Of a stretch of DNA of 64,000 bases, positions 1-10,999 are shown in pieces; the first letter of the stretch is position 1, and each line of letters starts with the position of its first letter. The stretch comes from Owenia fusiformis. Taxonomy: Eukaryota > Annelida > Polychaeta > Sabellida > Oweniidae. Below the pieces are notes generated by a model, which was given only the letters and a program-made list of their open reading frames with translations, had not been told where the DNA came from and did no database searches. Made by a program: the position numbers and the translations under genes. The stretch lies in NCBI GenBank assembly GCA_903813345.2, contig CAIIXF020000007.1, positions 21,999,564 to 22,063,563 of the forward strand, written 5' to 3'.

Positions 1-32
1 TTGCACTCTTATGCGAAATCACATATATTTGC

Positions 33-1167
33 ATGTTAACATGGTTGCTACTCAGTATTATAAAAAAACTAGTAAAGTTGCATCGCAATGTCACACTGAT
101 ATTTGTGAAAATTTTTGTATTTTTAATGACCCTAACTTGCATTCCTGGTATGTCATTAATTTTTCACAATCCAGGCCATATTGGTAGGTTGTTACTTTTG
201 CTATGTGGGGACATAGAAACAAACCCAGGCCCAGTTGATGATTTGAAAATATTATTCACAAATATAAATAGTGTGAAGGCAGATTCTCTGACAAGGTTAG
301 CATTTTTAAAAGATTTTGCATTAAATGGTGACTTTCATCTGATAGCACTTTGTGAATCAGGCAATGTCACTGATGAAGATTTGAACTCAAAAGATTTTTT
401 CATAAGAGGATATGGTAAACCTAAGTATGCTTCAAATGAGGGAAGAGGTCTCTTGTTATGGTCACATGATAGTATTGAGGCTAAAGTATGTGATACATTT
501 ATGTCCCACGATTTAGCAAATTGTTGGGTAGAGGTTAAGGCTCAACATAAAGTTTTTATGTATGGTTTTTTCTACCGCTCACCATCAATGTCAGCAGATG
601 CAACTAGACTTTACTTAGATTCTTTAAAGTTAAATATTTCTCAAGTGCTTTTGCTACCAACAGATGGTGTAATATTAAATGGAGACTTAATGCCAGAAAT
701 AAAATTTGGTATGACAACGATATTGATAATTTAGCTGGGTTGGAATTAAATAATATTCTATTTGACCTAGGACTACAACAGTTGGTAAATGAACCTACAC
801 GGATTACAAATGTTTCTAAATCATGCATTGACCTTTTAATAACTGACTCTGATCATCTTCTATCTGTTACTGTTGACCCGCCAATTGGAAACTCAGATCA
901 CTGTAAAATTGTCAGCAAAGTTAGGGTAAAAATTCCAAGAGAACTCTCAATTAAGAAAACCTTATGGCATTTTAAAACAGAAGACTCTGACTTACTGAAT
1001 CAAAAAATTTCAGAAACAAACTGGGATTTTATTTTGACCAACAATGTTAATAATGCCACAGAGCTCTTTGTTAGAACTTTTCTAGATATAATTAAAACAA
1101 ATGTATCTCATAAGACTATTTCAACCAGGTATGATGATCAACCTTGGTTTTCCAATAACATCAAAAA
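33..1167 (+). pseudogene. Retrotransposon N-terminus: signal-like segment, 2A peptide, endonuclease (frameshifted)
   Basis: The reading frame from the ATG at 33 has a strongly hydrophobic first 60 residues, then the 2A motif, then the endonuclease up to the NGD motif near 690. Missing one base there shifts the frame. The remainder, through the DLLITDS and GNSDH motifs, continues in the frame open from 740 to the insertion at 1168. In sea-urchin-type elements a hydrophobic leader plus 2A can direct the leader product and the downstream protein differently. Whether that held for this copy is inference. Confidence 0.85.
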
Positions 1168-2018
1168 CACCCTATGCAGACAGAGCCTGTGGGAAATATT
1201 GGGTGCGGCGCAAATGAGCGGAGGGTGCGGAGCTAACGGTCATTTTTGAATTTAAAATTGGGGTATTTCTGAAACTAAGCCGTTTTGGGACTTCAAATAT
1301 ACCAAGATATGTGTATTTGACACCAAATATCAATAAAATTGTGAAAATAGTAGTGCAATTCATTTTATAGCGACGCAGTATGCCTTAAACATTTCCCAGA
1401 CCTATATATTTTGAGACTATCCTTTTAATACTGCGTCCCCAGCATTCATAAAAAATGGTGTTCAAGATACACTACCCATGCAAATTATTTTTGCATCTTG
1501 GAAGCCAGGCAATATCTGTGTGATTTTATAAAAATTCGGAAATGTTCTTCAGATATGAGCCCCCTCTAAATATTGGGTGCGGAGCTACGTTTATGGAGCT
1601 GCTCCGCACCCAATATTTAGAGGGGGCTCATATCTGAAAAACATTTCCGAATTTTTATAAAATCACACTGATACTGCCTGGCTTCCAAGATGCAAAAATA
1701 ATTTGTGTAGATAGTGTACCTTGAACACCATTTTTTATGAATGCTGGTGACTCAGTATTAAAAGGATAATTTCAAAATATATAGGTCTGGGAAAGGTTTA
1801 AGGCACACTGCGTCGCTATAGAATGAATTGCGCTACTATTTTCACAATTGTATTGATATTTGGTTTCAAATACACATATCTTGGTATATTTGAAGTCCCA
1901 AAACGGCTTAGTTGCAGAAATATCCCAAATTTAGATTCAAAAATGACCGTTAGCTCCGCACCCTCCGCTCATTTGCTCCCCACCCAATATTTCCCACAGG
2001 CTCTGTCTGCATAGGGTG
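1168..2018. mobile_element. 851-bp palindromic (foldback) element inside the retrotransposon
   Basis: Almost the whole element is an inverted repeat: arm 1168-1590 pairs with arm 1597-2018. The outer 33 bases match perfectly (starting CACCCTATGCAGACAGAGCC), and the centre near 1590 is itself a short hairpin on TTGGGTGCGGAGC. It is flanked on both sides by AAAAA (1163-1167 and 2019-2023). Deleting the element plus one AAAAA copy restores the reading frame across the junction, so it is a clean insertion. No transposase is visible and the two ORFs inside are mirror images of each other. Confidence 0.9.
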
Positions 2019-4397
2019 AAAAAGGAGATTTATAAAAGAAACAAACTTCACCATAAATACAAATCTACTAACATTTTGACCTATCATACGCAATTTAAAA
2101 TTCAAAGTAAGATAGTGAACAAATTGATTTCGGAAGCAAAATCTGAATATGAATTTAAAATTCGGGAAAAAATTGAGAACACCTCCAAAAATTCTGTTGA
2201 CTACTGGTCTTTGATTCGCGACTTACTTGGAAAAAATCAAGTTACATCAATTCCGGTTTTATTTGATCCTAATTCCAACTTATCAGCAGCCACCAGCTCT
2301 GATAAAGCAAATGTTTTAATGAAATACTTTGTAAGCAAGAACATTGTCACTATTCCAGAGAATTACACTCCAATATTTAGACCCAGAACTCATCATATTC
2401 TTCAGGAAATCAAAACTACTCCTGACGAAGTATTTAACATTTTAAAAGATCTTGACATTTCTAAAGCACATGGGCCTGACAATATATCTAACAAAATGTT
2501 AAAAGTCTGTGCTAAATCTCTAGCAATACCAACTGCTGAGCTCTTTAATAAAATTTTTAAAGAAAATATTTTTCCTGATATATGGAAAGAAGGATTCATA
2601 ACCCCCCTTTATAAAAAGGGTGACAAAGGTTTGATTACAAATTATAGACCTGTAACCCTCTTAAGCAGCCTCTCAAAAGCAATTGAAACAATTATACATA
2701 AACACTTTTTATCATTTCTTTTAGAAAATAACTTGATTTATAAATTTCAGAGTGGCTTCTTACCGAAACATAGCACTGTTAACCAATTAATCAACATTGT
2801 TCATGACATTCATGCTCAAATTGACAATAGTCAAAATGTCCGCTCTATTTTCCTTGACCTGACGTCAGCTTTTGACCTAGTTCCGCACCAACTTTTGTTA
2901 CTTAAACTTAAAGGTTACGGTTGTCAGGAAAACTTTATTAAACTGATGACTTCATATTTATCCAACAGAAGAGTAAAAGTTAAAGTGAATAATAGCTATT
3001 CGAATTGGTCCAATGAAAATCCTAACGACAATACAAACAACCCGAATAATTTGCGCAACAATTTTGTCATAAATGCTGGAGTTCCTCAAGGATCAGTATT
3101 AGGACCCCTGCTTTTTCTATTATATGTGAATGATCTTCCTGATAATTTGCACTCAAAAACCTTTATTTTTGCAGATGACACTTCAGTCTATAACTCCTAT
3201 GAAAAAAGTGAGAATTTTATTAACATACATGTACACCAACCCATTCAAAATGACTTAGATAATCTTGCTTTATGGGCTTATACCTCGAAGATGAATTTTA
3301 AAGCACAAAAAAGCGCCGATTTGATTTTCACGGGAACTAGAAACTTACTTATTGAACCTCCCTCTTTACATCTAGGAGATGAACTGATACCAAGATGCAA
3401 CAGTCATAAGCACTTGGGGCTAATTCTGGATCAACATTTGAACTTTAATGACCATATTGATCAACTTATCACTAGAGTAATTTCTCTAATGAGACCTTTA
3501 AAGAAACTTAGCAAACTTCTTAAGAGTAAACACTTGGAAACAATTTACAATGCTTTCATTATGCCACATTTTGATTACTGTGATATAATTTACGGTAAAG
3601 CTTCAAATTTTAAACTTCAGTGTTTAGATAGATTGCACTACAGAGCAGCATGTTTGGTTTCTGGTGTTATACATGGGTCAAACACTGCTTCTGTTCTAAG
3701 TTCCTTAAACTGGAAATCCCTATCAACTAGAAGAGATGAGCATTATAAAATGTTTATGTTTAAATGAAGGTACAATTCTTATCCACCTTTCATTTGTGAA
3801 TTACTTCAAACCTATGAAAATACTCAGGCTAGGCAACTGAGAGATACAAGACATTACTTAATTCCTACAAAAGCTAGCAACTCATTCCGGAGGTCAACTA
3901 TTTTGAATGGAATAAGAATATGGGACAATTTACACCTTGACACGAGAAGAGGTCAACCAATATCTCGCTTCAAAAGATTAGTAAGAGATTACAGGAGCCC
4001 TGTCTCCATGCTACCCACTACCAAAATGGTAAACGAAATGCCTAGATATGTTGAATCTGCTTTTAACAAACTCAGAGTGGGTCTCCTTTTAAAATCACAG
4101 CTATATGCTCATAATTTCACCAGTGTTAGTGATCCCTTTTGTAAATGTGGATTACCACAAACACCTTCTCATTTCATCTTAAAATGTCCTCTGCTTGTAA
4201 ACGAGCGTGAAACTTTATTTGCAGGACTGCGAACTTCAGATCTTCATCTTTTGGTTCAGAATTTGAACACAGTTGACAAAATTCAGTTTCTTTTGTATGG
4301 TGATGAAGATTTAGATAATTCATTAAATGAAAAATTAATAGAACTTATGAGTCATTTTGTTAATCAAAGTCTGAGCCAAATTGATCAGTTTGGCTAA
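2019..4397 (+). pseudogene. Retrotransposon reverse transcriptase and C-terminal domain (premature stop)
   Basis: This is the continuation of the polyprotein after the inserted element. The fingers and palm contain GPDNISNKML, the LDLTSAFD motif with its first catalytic aspartate, AGVPQGSVLGP and FADDT. A TGA at 3765-3767 interrupts the frame, but the same frame stays open past it and to 4397 with coherent family sequence, including the terminal Cys/His knuckle. The TGA is therefore a decay mutation and not the natural end. Confidence 0.88.
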
Positions 4398-4615
4398 TTT
4401 TTGCATGCATGTGTTAACACATCCCTGGCCCATGGGATTATAGTTTCTTATATGTGTGAAAACATTACTTTGATAAATTTTTAATTTTAATGTATTCCTA
4501 TTCATATTGTCTAAAATTGCCGCTAATGTTTTTTTTATAAAACTTTGGCAATCAATTGCATGTCTTATATTGTTTACTAAAGGAATAAATTTATGTATAA
4601 AAAAAATAAAAAAAA

Positions 4616-6183
4616 TTTACCCCCCCCCCTGACAGCCCCCATATTTGAAGATTTTGGTGAAACCTGGCAAAATACATTAATTATTAGGTTCCAGAAGCCC
4701 CCAGAAGCTATATGATGGCCCCCAGTAGCCCCAAGAATCTATACAGGGGCCCCAAGTGGCCCCCAGAAGCTACACTGTGCTCCCAAGAAGCTATATGTTG
4801 GCCCCAGAAGCTGAATAGTGGCCCCCAGGAGCTATACGGTGGCTCCCAGAAGCTATACAGGAAACCCTGTGGCCCCCAGGAGCTATACGGTGGCGCCCAG
4901 AAGCTATACAGGGGCCCCCAGTGGCCCTAAAAAGCTATACGGTGGCCCCCAGAAGCCATACGGGGACCCCCAGAAGCTATACTATGGCCCCCAGAAGCTA
5001 TACAAGGGCCCCCAGAAACTATACTATGGTCTCCAGAAGCTATATGGTGGCCCCCAGTGGCCCTGGGAAGCTATATGATGGCCTCCAGAAGCTAATTAAT
5101 GGCCCCCAGGAGCTATACGGGGGCTCCCAGAAGCTATACAGGGGACCCCAGTGGCCCCAAGAAGCTAAACGATGGCCCCCAGAAGCTATACAGGAGCCCC
5201 AAAAAGCTACAGGATGGCCCCAATGGCTCCCAGAAGATGTGAAGGGCCCCTAGAAGATATACGGTGGCCCTCATAGGCTATATGATGGCCCCAAGAAGCT
5301 AAATAGTGACGCTCAGGAGCTATATGGTGGTTCCCAGAAGCTACACAATTGCCCCCAGAATCGATATGGTGGCCCCCAATGGCTCCCAGAAGCTATAAAG
5401 GGCCCCCCCAATAACCCCTAGAAGCTATACGGTGGCCCCCAGTGGCCCCGAAAGCTATATAGTGGCCCCCAGAAGCTATACAGGGGCCCAAAGTGGCTCC
5501 CAGAAGCTATACGATGGCCCCCAGAAGCTATGCAAGGGCCTGCAGAAACTGTACTGTAGCCCCCAGAAGCTATACAGGGGCCCCCAGTGGCTCCCAGAAG
5601 CTATACGATGGCCCCCAGAAGTTATGCAAGGGCCCGCAGAAACTATACGGTAGCCCCCATAAGCTATACGATGGCCTCCAGAAGCTATACAGTGTCCCCC
5701 AATGGGCCACCATATAGCTTTGGGGGCCACCGTATAGCTTCTAGGGGCTACTGGGGGCCCTGTATAGCTTCTGGGAGCCATTGGGGGCCATCATATAGAT
5801 TCTGGGGGCCATTGTGTAGCTTCTGGGGGCTGCTGTATAGCTTCTGGGGGCCATCGTATAGCTTCTTGGGGCCACTGGGGTTCCCTGTATAGCTTCTGGG
5901 TGCCACCGTATAGCTCCTGGGGGCCACTAATTAGCTTCTGGGGGCCATCATATAGCTTCTGAGGGCCACCATATAGCTTCTGGAGACCACAGTATAGTTT
6001 CTGTGGGCCCTTGTATAGCTTCTTGGGGCCATCGTATACCTTCTGGGGGCCCCTGTATAGATTCTTGGGGCTACTGGGGGCCATCATATAGCTTCTGGGG
6101 GCTTCTGGAACCTAATAATTAATGTATTTTGCCAGGTTTCACCAAAATCTACAAATATGGGGGCTGTCAGGAGGGGGTTAAAT
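4616..6183. mobile_element. Inverted-repeat element built of a 21-bp minisatellite
   Basis: The terminal segments 4616-4745 and about 6050-6183 are inverted copies of one another. Both run from AATTTA plus a C run, through CTGACAGCCCCCATAT, into the repeat block. The interior is a minisatellite of GGCCCCCAGAAGCTATACNN units (21 bp): about 48 units in one orientation up to about 5703, then about 18 in the opposite orientation. It begins exactly at the poly(A) tail of the retrotransposon. Because 21 is divisible by 3, several ORFs with heptapeptide repeats arise. They are not genes. Confidence 0.85.
4690..6110. repeat. 21-bp minisatellite, orientation switch near 5703
   Basis: Unit CCCCCAGAAGCTATACGGTGG with variants. 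Units read forward from 4690 to about 5703 and as the reverse complement (TATAGCTTCTGGGGGCC) from about 5710 to 6110. The array is the body of the inverted-repeat element described at 4616-6183. Confidence 0.92.
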
Positions 6184-6650
6184 TAAGTTATCATATTTTA
6201 AACAAATTCATGTGACTATTTATCTCTAAAGCAAAGGGAGAATAACTTTCTTTTAACTCATTAAGAACGTGAAATGTAAAAACCTCATTATCAAGTGATG
6301 TTACCATAGCATCTGAAATGTTTAAATATTACATAAACCATATGATGAATCATCTTCACTTCTAATCATGCTTTATACTTCAGATACTTTCAGAATCAAG
6401 AATATGAAGAATATGATGAAAATCAGACTATATGTATACTATTTATATGAATCATTGAAAGTGCATGGTAAATTATAAAATTGGATCTTTAATATACAGG
6501 GTCGAGATAACCATTTTGACCCCTGTGAATGATAGTCAAAATACATGTAACCTTTCCACATACTTATTAGTTCAGTTCAATACATGCACATTTTTACTCA
6601 ATAAGATTGAAACAACTATGGTTGTTACTTTTTTGGTTAATTTAATATTC
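6184..6650. other. AT-rich stretch, nothing recognised
   Basis: Presumably intronic or 5' flanking DNA of the thrombospondin-repeat gene. No splice-bounded coding segment or repeat was recognised. Confidence 0.5.
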
Positions 6651-6668
6651 TTTTTATAATTTTCAAAC

Positions 6669-7400
6669 AATGACGTTCACAGTAGCTGCCTCCAAAGCTG
6701 GATAATTTTGTTAATTCTGATCCAATTTTGAAGATTTGTTGTCTCTTTACTGTCGCTTATATCTTCCACTCATCAAATAAGGGACAAAACTATGCACACA
6801 TTCTGTCATACGGCCTCAGTTCTAATAGATATGTTGCTATACTAGGATATTCTGAACCAAAAATGGATTGATGACGTCACAATTAATGCAAATTAGCTCA
6901 TTTGCATAACTTGATATTGTAACCATATAGTAAATTTAATAAGGTTTAATCAGATACCAATATCATCTCTATAGACCAAATAATGGCGAACCTACATTGA
7001 TTCAAGACTCCAAGGTAAGACGTATGTATATTATTGTCAAATAATGACATTCACGATAGCTGCCTCGAAAGTTCCATAACTTTCGTAATACTGATTCAAT
7101 TTTGAATCTGTTTTCACTTTTATGTTGCTTATCCCTTTTACTAATAGAATAAAGGACAAAACCTTTCAAAAGTTTTGCCATACGCCCTCAGTTCTAATAG
7201 ATACGTTGCTATAGTTGGAAATTCTGAACCAAAAATAGATTGATGACGTCATAATTTATGCAAATTAGATAATTTGCATAATTGAATATCAGAAATTTAT
7301 TGGAAATTTAACGAGGTTTAATTTGGTACCAATATCATTTCTATAGACCAAATAATGACAGAGCTACAAATGATTTAAGATACCAAGGTAAGATGTCTCA
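6669..7400 (+). repeat. Two diverged tandem copies of a 374-bp repeat
   Basis: The segment beginning AATGACGTTCACAGTAGCTG at 6669 recurs 374 bp later at 7043. Shared blocks run through the whole copy: GTTCTAATAGATA, TTCTGAACCAAAAAT, GATTGATGACGTCA and CTATAGACCAAATAATG. Divergence is moderate, so this is an old tandem duplication or a two-unit satellite fragment. No coding signal. Confidence 0.8.
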
Positions 7401-7956
7401 AGATGCGTAACCATGGTAACTGAATGCCGCCATAAAAGTACTATGGGACATTAGTTGGCAATGTTAACAAATGAATTCATTAAATAGACACCCTAGGGAT
7501 TACAAAAATGTATGTAACTTATTCACACCTTATGGGTGCATGGGAACCCCTTGTTCCTACTATACTTCAAACAGATTTCATTCAGACTTTTATTCCAAAA
7601 GATCTGGGTTCAAATCCCACGGGTGATATATTTTTTATTCTTTATTTTTGTTTTTTTTCATTTTGATCCACAATATTTCTAAAATAGATTTTTATATATG
7701 GCACTCAAACCATATTTAGTATTTCCAAGGGTTTTAATTTTTAGATGAAATCATAGAAAGTTACTTTAAAAGGAAATACGAGTAATGTATATTTCACGTG
7801 CTTACTTGTACATCAGCGGAAATGCTCATGCCCATGCCCTTTAATTGTGACAACTATATTTATCATGAACGTGTTTACAAATGGTTTAGAATATTGTCAA
7901 GCAAAAATATGTAATTATTCAGGTATATGGTGCAAGATAATTGTTTAATGTTGCAG

Positions 7957-8111
7957 GATATGGTGAATGGAGTCCTTGGACGGAATGTTCTCTTACGTGT
8001 GGCATTACATCAGGAACGAGACAGCGTACCAGGACATGTGATTCAGAGCAAGGACGCTGTAATGGACCAAATTCAGAACTAATGCTATGTAATGTTCTAG
8101 TGTGTAATTAA
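7957..8111 (+). CDS. Terminal exon of a thrombospondin type 1 repeat protein
   Basis: A 3' splice acceptor (TTGCAG at 7951-7956) is followed by an open frame of 50 codons ending in TAA at 8109-8111. It encodes a complete TSP1 repeat: a WSPWTEC tryptophan ladder, SLTCG, the Arg-rich strand RQRTRTC and four further cysteines spaced as in the family, the last three residues before the stop being VCN. The exon enters with two bases completing a split codon. Such repeats occur in secreted or cell-surface adhesion and matrix proteins. The rest of the gene must lie upstream, outside the window or beyond the repeats at 1-7640. A poly(A) signal AATAAA follows at 8203-8208. The parent gene cannot be named. 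Confidence 0.8.
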
Positions 8112-8202
8112 AATCTGACTCCAGTGTGTAATTAAAACTAACTGTAATAGATCGGTAATGCCAGGCTCTATATGCACATGTACATCTAAAAAAAATTTAA
8201 AT

Positions 8203-8208
8203 AATAAA
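8203..8208 (+). terminator. Poly(A) signal for the TSP1-repeat gene
   Basis: AATAAA about 90 bp after the TAA at 8109. Confidence 0.55.
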
Positions 8209-8524
8209 TATGACAATGATGCAAAAACTGCGCCTTTGTTCATTGTTTACATTAAACCATGAAAAGAACACTGGGAGAATAATAATATATTTATGATGGA
8301 TGAAGGATTTTTTTAAATTACACGAAATAAACAGTTTTTACAGACCCCAAAGGGGTGTTTGGTGTAATGATGTTGCCTTTTGGTTAAATGTAAATGTACC
8401 TATGATGTGGCTCGATGGGCTCCAATGGCCACTTGTTATTCAATTTCCACTTGAACTCACTACACTTTTGAGACTGGTGTCTGTCAATTTCTCTGTTCAG
8501 TATCCATCAACATAAAGCCAAATA

Positions 8525-8680
8525 TACACCAATGGGGCACGTTGGGACATCCAACATAGACTTTATTTGCGTGGGAATTCATGGGGCTTTGCCCTATGGG
8601 ACGGATGGGGCAAAGTACCACAGAGTCCAATCGAGAATGAAGATGTTCATTCTTTCCATGGGACATGCCCCATTGGTGTA
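8525..8680. repeat. Short inverted-repeat element
   Basis: TACACCAATGGGGCA at 8525 is repeated inverted at 8666-8680, with further imperfect pairing inside. It resembles a miniature inverted-repeat element; no target duplication was seen. It lies between the TSP1 gene and the secreted-protein gene. Confidence 0.6.
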
Positions 8681-8933
8681 GTTTCACTTCTCCACGGCAG
8701 TATACACAGAAATATAGATGTCGCACTGTGTCCTAATGAGATCATTCGCAATTTTTAGAGTGATTGTGACATGTTGTAACAAATAAATCAATAACAATAA
8801 CGAGTAAGTTGTTCCCATGACATTGTTTTGAGTCGTCATAAAGATTCGTATTCTTAGATCCAAACACAAGGGAACAAAATACTGGTGTACGTAGGCTATG
8901 TTTGAAGTTCTATGAGATTCACTGAATAAAATT

Positions 8934-10822
8934 ATGGAGAGATTTGTTTTTATACTCTGTACATTGGTCGTCTGTAACCTGGTGGTGGGAATTCCAATGC
9001 GAAAGGTGAGTGTCGAAAAGTTTGTGAATGTTACGGAAACACGGCTAGAGCTGCTAGCCTGAAGTCACTGGCTTGTAAACACATATCTGCCACTTACAGA
9101 ACGAACAAGGCATTAACATGAAAAAATGTCACCACATAGTTGCTCACAATATTATTAGTTCTTTGAACTTCCGAGAACTTGTAGTTGATTTTAAAAATCG
9201 CAATTTGAAGCAAGTTAAAAAAAACTTTTTCTACCTTTTTAACCTTGAGAAGGTCATTGAAGGTCAAATCTTTCTTTTGACCTTGAGAATGTCATTGAAG
9301 GTCAAATCTATAGTCTACTTCTAGATGATTTTGAAGAAGAAAATTGGTCAATTTGAAGCAAGTTGAAAAATACCTTTTTTAATTTTTGACCTTGACAAGG
9401 TTATTGAAGGTCAAATGTCAAATCTAAAGTCAGATTTGATCTTCTGATAACTTAATTTTGATAAAAAATTGGGTCAGTGAAGCAAGTTGAAGACATTTTT
9501 AACCTTTTATGACCTTGAAAAGGTCATTGAAGGTCAAATCTTAAATATCAGATTTGAACTTCTGGAAACTTGTAGATGATGTTGAAAAAATATTGAAGTC
9601 AGTCTAAACAGTATTTGATTTGTTAAGTTATTGAAAGTTGTAAGAATTTGTTACAGACGCCAACCGCCGATCGCCGCCACAAAAAACGGAGACCACAACA
9701 ATGTGTCACCACTTTTTGGAGGTGACATAATAACAATATCTGTCTCTAGTCACTTTTGTTTTTATGAAAATTGTTTTATCTGTTCCATCGCTGTGTAATG
9801 TTAACTTTGTCGTTGGCCATTCATCTTCTTGATCCTTTGTAAGTGTTTATGTGAAACCATTGACAATAATGCTACATACATGGTCACTGGATGGTTAGTG
9901 TTCACTTAGATACTATTTTTCACTTGTAATTAATTATCACTTATACTTCGTATGATGTGGAAAGAGAGGCAGTAGTGCGATGTCAAATAAATGAAGTAGA
10001 TTTAGTGTGTATAATTCAGTGATTCAGTAATCTTGAATTTTAGTTTTATTAAGAGTCATTAGGGAGGTAAAGCTACACGTTTTAGAGGAACTTGTACGTG
10101 AACGTGTAACATTATGGCAACCAGGGATAAATGTCCTCCTCTCAAATGTTTTTCCAGGGATCTAGATACAACTTTTTATATAATTTGGCAGGTAATTACT
10201 ACCAAGGGTATAACTGTATGAAGTATCCCCAGATGACAATAATTCTAGACGTTCACGTACGAGTATTTAAGACGTCTAGCTTAACTTCTCGTTCTCATTG
10301 TATGGACCAAAAACAGCATCTTTATCCCTTTTCATTGCAAATTTTTGAGAAATTACAATTAATATTATCGGAGAGGCTAGGCTCAAGTAAATATCTCGTT
10401 TACTGACTAAGTTTCAATGGATTCAGGGATTGGTAGAGAGACACAAAAGAGATGAAGATACGCCGACTACAACATTAGCAGCAACAACAGCAATTGGAAC
10501 AACAACAGCAATTGGAACAACAACAGCAAGTGAAACAACATCAGCGAGAACAACACATGCAACAACAGCAATTGAAACAACAGACAGAACAACAGAGAGA
10601 TCTGAAAACAACTGGAACGATGATCAGCGCAATGGTGTAGAAAATGACGTAGATGTCCCGAAAGATGACTTAGCACACAACGTCGAAAGTCTACTAGATG
10701 CTGAACCATCTTATGTGCAACGTTATGCTGCCACGGAGAAACCGTTTCCTTGGAATTTTGGACTGAAGTCTAGAAAATACGACAGGAAAAAGCATGGGCC
10801 CAAATTGAGACCCTACAACTAG
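8934..10822 (+). CDS. Small secreted Thr-rich protein, two exons
   Basis: Exon 1 is 8934-9005: ATG, then 24 codons forming a classical signal peptide (MERFVFILCTLVVCNLVVG, likely cleaved near Gly19), ending at a GTGAGT donor in phase 0. Exon 2 is 10427-10822, entered after ATTCAG in phase 0 and ending TAG at 10820. The predicted precursor is 155 residues. After the signal peptide comes a dibasic HKRD site (about residues 30-33), then a stretch of about 45 residues rich in Thr, Ala and Ile with irregular TTAIGTT-type repeats, probably O-glycosylated. An acidic linker and a very basic C-terminus (KSRK, DRKK, PKLRPYN) follow. It could be a peptide-hormone precursor or a small mucin-like secreted protein. 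No family was recognised. A poly(A) signal lies at 10991-10996. Further small exons cannot be excluded, but the phases match directly. Confidence 0.65.
9186..9735 (+). repeat. Dispersed repeat with AAGGTCATTGAAGGTCAAATC blocks
   Basis: Four imperfect blocks, each a GACCTTGAGAAGGTCATTGAAGG segment followed by an AGCAAGTTGAA segment about 100 bp apart, lead into a conserved end of about 90 bp (9648-9735: GAATTTGTTACAGACGCCAACCG to GGTGACATAATAAC). A copy in the opposite orientation lies at 31650-32110, and the end segment alone recurs at 54820-54905. It sits in the intron of the secreted-protein gene. Confidence 0.75.
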
Positions 10823-10990
10823 GATACAGAATGAACTAGCCTAGCCTTATACTGAATTACAAAAAAACAATGCCTAGAGCTAGAGGAATTTTAATATTTT
10901 AAAGCCTTAGTAAAAAAAAAGTTAACTGATTGGAACAACAAACAAATTAACCTGAGAGTGTTTAAGAACATGTTATTAAAAAATCTAAAC

Positions 10991-10996
10991 AATAAA
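10991..10996 (+). terminator. Poly(A) signal for the secreted-protein gene
   Basis: AATAAA 170 bp after the stop codon at 10820. Confidence 0.5.
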
Positions 10997-10999
10997 TGA

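Larger units (their letters stand above)
33..4616 (+). mobile_element. CR1/L2-like non-LTR retrotransposon with 2A peptide, damaged
   Basis: One long polyprotein is readable in order. It opens with a hydrophobic N-terminus (from 33) and a 2A ribosome-skipping motif ending GDIETNPGP at about residues 59-67. An AP-type endonuclease follows, with the motifs TNINS, ALCES, FYRSP, NGD, DLLITDS and GNSDH. Next is a reverse transcriptase with motif A (LDLTSAFD), motif B (AGVPQGSVLGP) and catalytic FADD near 3171-3182. The C-terminus has a CCHC-like knuckle (CKCG...H...C) near 4140-4190 and stops at 4395-4397. The A-rich stretch at 4597-4616 looks like the 3' tail. The copy is dead: a one-base loss near 689 breaks the NGDFN motif, an 851-bp element interrupts the frame at 1168, and an in-frame TGA lies at 3765-3767. 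The 5' end may lie outside the window. Family assignment to CR1/L2/Rex1 rests on motifs only. Confidence 0.9.

Noticed and set aside
1172-2014. Two 63-codon ORFs sharing nearly the same protein
   Set aside because: They are the two inverted arms of the foldback element.
4712-6087. Many ORFs of 70-110 codons on both strands
   Set aside because: They run through a 21-bp satellite, a length divisible by 3, so every frame stays open. The heptapeptide repeats are a by-product.
7597-7630. tRNA gene around TGGGTTCAAATCCCAC
   Set aside because: Only the T-arm/B-box-like part is present. No A box, anticodon arm or acceptor stem pairs upstream; at most a SINE fragment.
10740-10822. PFPWNFGLKSRK in the secreted precursor as a kisspeptin-like peptide
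   Set aside because: Only NFGL resembles the kisspeptin core; the C-terminal Arg-aromatic-Gly amidation signal is missing.
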